This document shows positions 27,541-29,338 of a DNA stretch of 29,338 nucleotides, piece after piece. The stretch's first letter is position 1; each line of letters begins with the position of its first letter. Under the pieces are notes generated by a model that saw only the letters and a program-made list of their open reading frames with translations, was not told the origin of the DNA and made no database searches. Source of the DNA: a virus; IMG/VR virus record IMGVR_UViG_3300020573_000151, positions 1-29,338 of that record; one strand, given 5' to 3'. The position numbers and the translations under genes are program-made.

Positions 27541-29009
27541 CTCACCATGCTTATTTTATATATTTTGAATTTGAATTGTTCTTCGTTGTATGTCTTGATT
27601 CTTTCGAAGAAGTGTTTGAGAGTAAAGTTCTCTCTGGACTTCCAGCTAAAGTCGTCGGCAATATCATAGAGGGTGGCGGATTTCTTTGTGTCACTAACCC
27701 GAAGGCCTCTACCGATTGATTGTAGGTTACGAATCTTGGACTTGGAAGGAGATGCAAATATGACGTTATCGAGGGCCACGATATTAGTGCCAGTGCTAAG
27801 AACACCAACGGAGCCAACAATAATGGCAGATTGCTCGCTTTCAACGATTCTACGAATTTGTTCTCTGTCTTCGACATCTGTTCCTCCATGTATAAAGAAG
27901 ACCTTTCGTCCTTCTTTGGCTTTTTCTTTTAGCATGTCATACAAAACCTTACCATGCTTATCAACATAGTTGAATAGCAAAAGCGTATTGCCTTCCAATG
28001 ACAATGCTAGATTACAAACAAACTTGTTCCTATCCTTATTAGATACAATATAATCAATCTCGGATTTGTAGTCCGCAGATTTCATATACTTACATTCTTC
28101 CTCACTATACTTTAGCAACAGGCATTTGATTGTCAGTTCCGCCAGTTGCTTCTTCTTCATTAGTTCGGCAGAGGTTGTTGCTTTGTAAATCTGACCGAAC
28201 AAACCAATCAACTGCCATTCATGCGTCTTGGAACCTGATAGTGTTCCTGTAACACCAACTCTGTATTGTGCTTTAGTGCATTTGCTAACAATCTCTGTTA
28301 GAGACTTTGCTTGCGCCTGATGAACTTCGTCACAGATAACATAATCAAACTGTTCGAAATATTCTTTAGGCATTCTTTGAAGTGATTGCCATGTGGATAT
28401 GACAATAGGCTTTTTAGAAACTTTGTCCTTGCCTGAATAGACACGATGACAATACTTCTCCATGTCTTTACCATTCTTTACAGAATAGTCGTCAAAGTCA
28501 GAATACATCTGTTCTACAAGAGCCGATCTAGGAACGATTAGTAGTCCTCGCTTACCTTGCTTAAGGAGATAATTACATAGAAGATATAGCAAGAGAGACT
28601 TGCCGCTACCAGTAGGAGAAAGAACAATTCTACGTTTGGATCGTATGACATGAACGAATGATAAAATTTGATAATCTCTGGGATAATGCTTAGGATTGAG
28701 TCCATCAATATATTCCTTTGCCTCTTCTACTGAAAAGGAGTTGTCTAGGTCTTCGTCTTTATACTCATAGGTATAACCACGGTCTGTTGCCCACTTGATT
28801 ACCTGTGGTGCTAGACCACGATAGATTTGTCTGGATTGTGGATTGAACATTCTTAGATATCCATCCCATAGTCTTTGTCTATAAGATGGAATAAACTGAA
28901 AGCCAGGTGGACGAAACGAAAAAGCGTCTCTAAGTTCCCATGCGACCGATTCGTCACATTGGATCTTGATATAAGATTCGTCGTGGTTGTAGATTATCAA
29001 ATGAGTCAT
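27537..29009 (-). CDS. uvsW: UvsW-like SF2 helicase
   Basis: 490 aa (T4 UvsW 502). The N-terminal DNA-binding region has SVAWELRDAFSFRPPGF and RLWDGYLRMF, as in T4. Motif I SPTGSGKS is at 131-138, motif II DEVH near 228, motif III VTGTLSG near 255, and motif VI QSIGRGLR near 443. UvsW unwinds R-loops and migrates branched DNA, switching phage replication from origin- to recombination-dependent. Start ATG overlaps the uvsY stop (TAATG). Confidence 0.96.
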   Translation of the reverse strand: MTHLIIYNHDESYIKIQCDESVAWELRDAFSFRPPGFQFIPSYRQRLWDGYLRMFNPQSRQIYRGLAPQVIKWATDRGYTYEYKDEDLDNSFSVEEAKEYIDGLNPKHYPRDYQILSFVHVIRSKRRIVLSPTGSGKSLLLYLLCNYLLKQGKRGLLIVPRSALVEQMYSDFDDYSVKNGKDMEKYCHRVYSGKDKVSKKPIVISTWQSLQRMPKEYFEQFDYVICDEVHQAQAKSLTEIVSKCTKAQYRVGVTGTLSGSKTHEWQLIGLFGQIYKATTSAELMKKKQLAELTIKCLLLKYSEEECKYMKSADYKSEIDYIVSNKDRNKFVCNLALSLEGNTLLLFNYVDKHGKVLYDMLKEKAKEGRKVFFIHGGTDVEDREQIRRIVESEQSAIIVGSVGVLSTGTNIVALDNVIFASPSKSKIRNLQSIGRGLRVSDTKKSATLYDIADDFSWKSRENFTLKHFFERIKTYNEEQFKFKIYKISMVR

Positions 29010-29338
29010 TATTTACCGGATGTGAGTTGTAGATACTTTACATAGTTTCCGAGATCCCACGTTCTGGAGTGTAGCGACTTTAGAACATTCTCGCAGTATG
29101 CCACAATTTCTTCGTGTGCGATCTTCTTGAGCAACAGTTTATTTAGTTCTCTGTCAGTCTCAAGTTTTCTGGCAACCTGTGGGTTAGTGAGAACATGCTG
29201 ACACGGCTCCCAACCATATTCATCAAGGTCTTCTTTAGCCATATGGCCCTGATAGTATTCCTCACGAAGGCCTTTCATGATCTTGTAGTCGGCTTCCATC
29301 TTTCTTGCCAAATGTCTATGGTGAGACATAACATTTAG
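29009..29338 (-). CDS. uvsY: UvsY-like recombination mediator, 5' end cut by window
   Basis: The frame stays open to the right edge: codons before the in-frame ATG 29329 read L-N-V, and the sequence LNVMSHHRHLARKME lines up with T4 NNVMLYSKWLNKHSS, so that ATG is internal. About 109 residues are visible; T4 UvsY has 137. EEYYQGHM matches the T4 YYSGRGD region, and the C-terminal CENVLKSLHSR...YVKYLQLTSGK matches T4 FCSGALDAIKSR...MRAFEAGK. UvsY loads UvsX recombinase onto gp32-coated ssDNA. Its place just before uvsW supports the call. Confidence 0.78.
   Translation of the reverse strand, partial: LNVMSHHRHLARKMEADYKIMKGLREEYYQGHMAKEDLDEYGWEPCQHVLTNPQVARKLETDRELNKLLLKKIAHEEIVAYCENVLKSLHSRTWDLGNYVKYLQLTSGK

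Noticed and set aside
16-29338. T4 late promoters (TATAAATA)
   Set aside because: No exact copy upstream of a gene was noticed by eye; near matches fell inside genes. A scan with a weight matrix would be needed.
1-29338. tRNA genes, CRISPR arrays, insertion sequences, integrase
   Set aside because: No cloverleaf with a T-arm, no regularly spaced repeats, and no transposase or integrase product was seen.

Overview
The window reads as part of the genome of a large T4-superfamily myovirus. The reason is a set of recognisable T4 core replication, recombination and late-transcription proteins: UvsY, UvsW, late sigma gp55, the gp47/gp46 recombination nuclease, dNMP kinase gp1, sliding clamp gp45, a DsbA-like protein, clamp loader gp44/gp62 and RegA. 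Essentially every gene lies on the minus strand. Genes are packed with 1-nt (TAATG) or 4-nt (ATGA) stop/start overlaps and GGAG/AGGA ribosome sites. The proteins are clearly diverged from T4 itself, and the accessory content (Hsp20, MoxR/VWA pair, many glycosyltransferases, 2OG oxygenase) resembles marine or rhizobial T4-like phages more than coliphages. The host cannot be fixed from the sequence.

In transcription order (high to low coordinates): 29338-25020 holds uvsY (cut by the window edge), uvsW, an Sm-like-barrel candidate, a conserved small protein, a conserved unknown protein, gp55 and two small genes. 25023-19773 is a promoter-led operon gp47, ftsH, HNH/AP2 endonuclease, gp46, in which a full FtsH protease gene and a probable homing endonuclease gene separate the two nuclease subunits. 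19736-15339 is an accessory block: an unknown protein with its own promoter, a methyltransferase, a 2OG-Fe(II) oxygenase, small membrane and soluble proteins, an FkbM methyltransferase, a TET/JBP-associated-like glycosyltransferase and a 44-aa membrane protein. 15318-11356 holds a VWA protein with an HExxH motif, a MoxR/CobS-like AAA+ ATPase and a small winged-helix-like protein, each with its own promoter or leader. 11284-6740 is glycosyltransferase, dNMP kinase, clamp, two tandem paralogous 52-aa membrane proteins, DsbA-like, a small membrane protein, gp44, gp62 and regA. 6724-4951 is dUTPase with an AT-hook tail, a PAAR-like spike-tip protein and Hsp20. 4888-1 is a glycan cluster: GT2, a GT-A protein, a methyltransferase, a GT10 fucosyltransferase-like protein, GDP-mannose 4,6-dehydratase and a GT4-type transferase cut by the window edge.

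Six sigma70-type promoters can be read upstream of minus-strand genes, several with exact or near TTGACA-N17/18-TATAAT. A seventh, perfect one points the other way at 26741-26769 and has no gene behind it. Several promoters carry inverted repeats over the -35 or -10, and three leader or intergenic hairpins pair fully only as minus-strand RNA (G.U pairs).

The most unusual features are: the 11603-11700 leader with interlocked inverted repeats and an exact 14-nt antisense match to the ribosome site of the upstream MoxR gene; the MoxR/VWA-metallopeptidase pair; ftsH between gp47 and gp46; the lone plus-strand promoter; and a sugar/methyl/oxidase gene set that could act on DNA bases or on a surface glycan.

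Six genes under 60 codons (8455-8613, 9064-9222, 15339-15473, 17611-17790, 17777-17884, 19325-19429) were found by direct reading. No tRNA, rRNA, CRISPR array or insertion sequence was seen, and no stretch over 300 bases lacks a gene.
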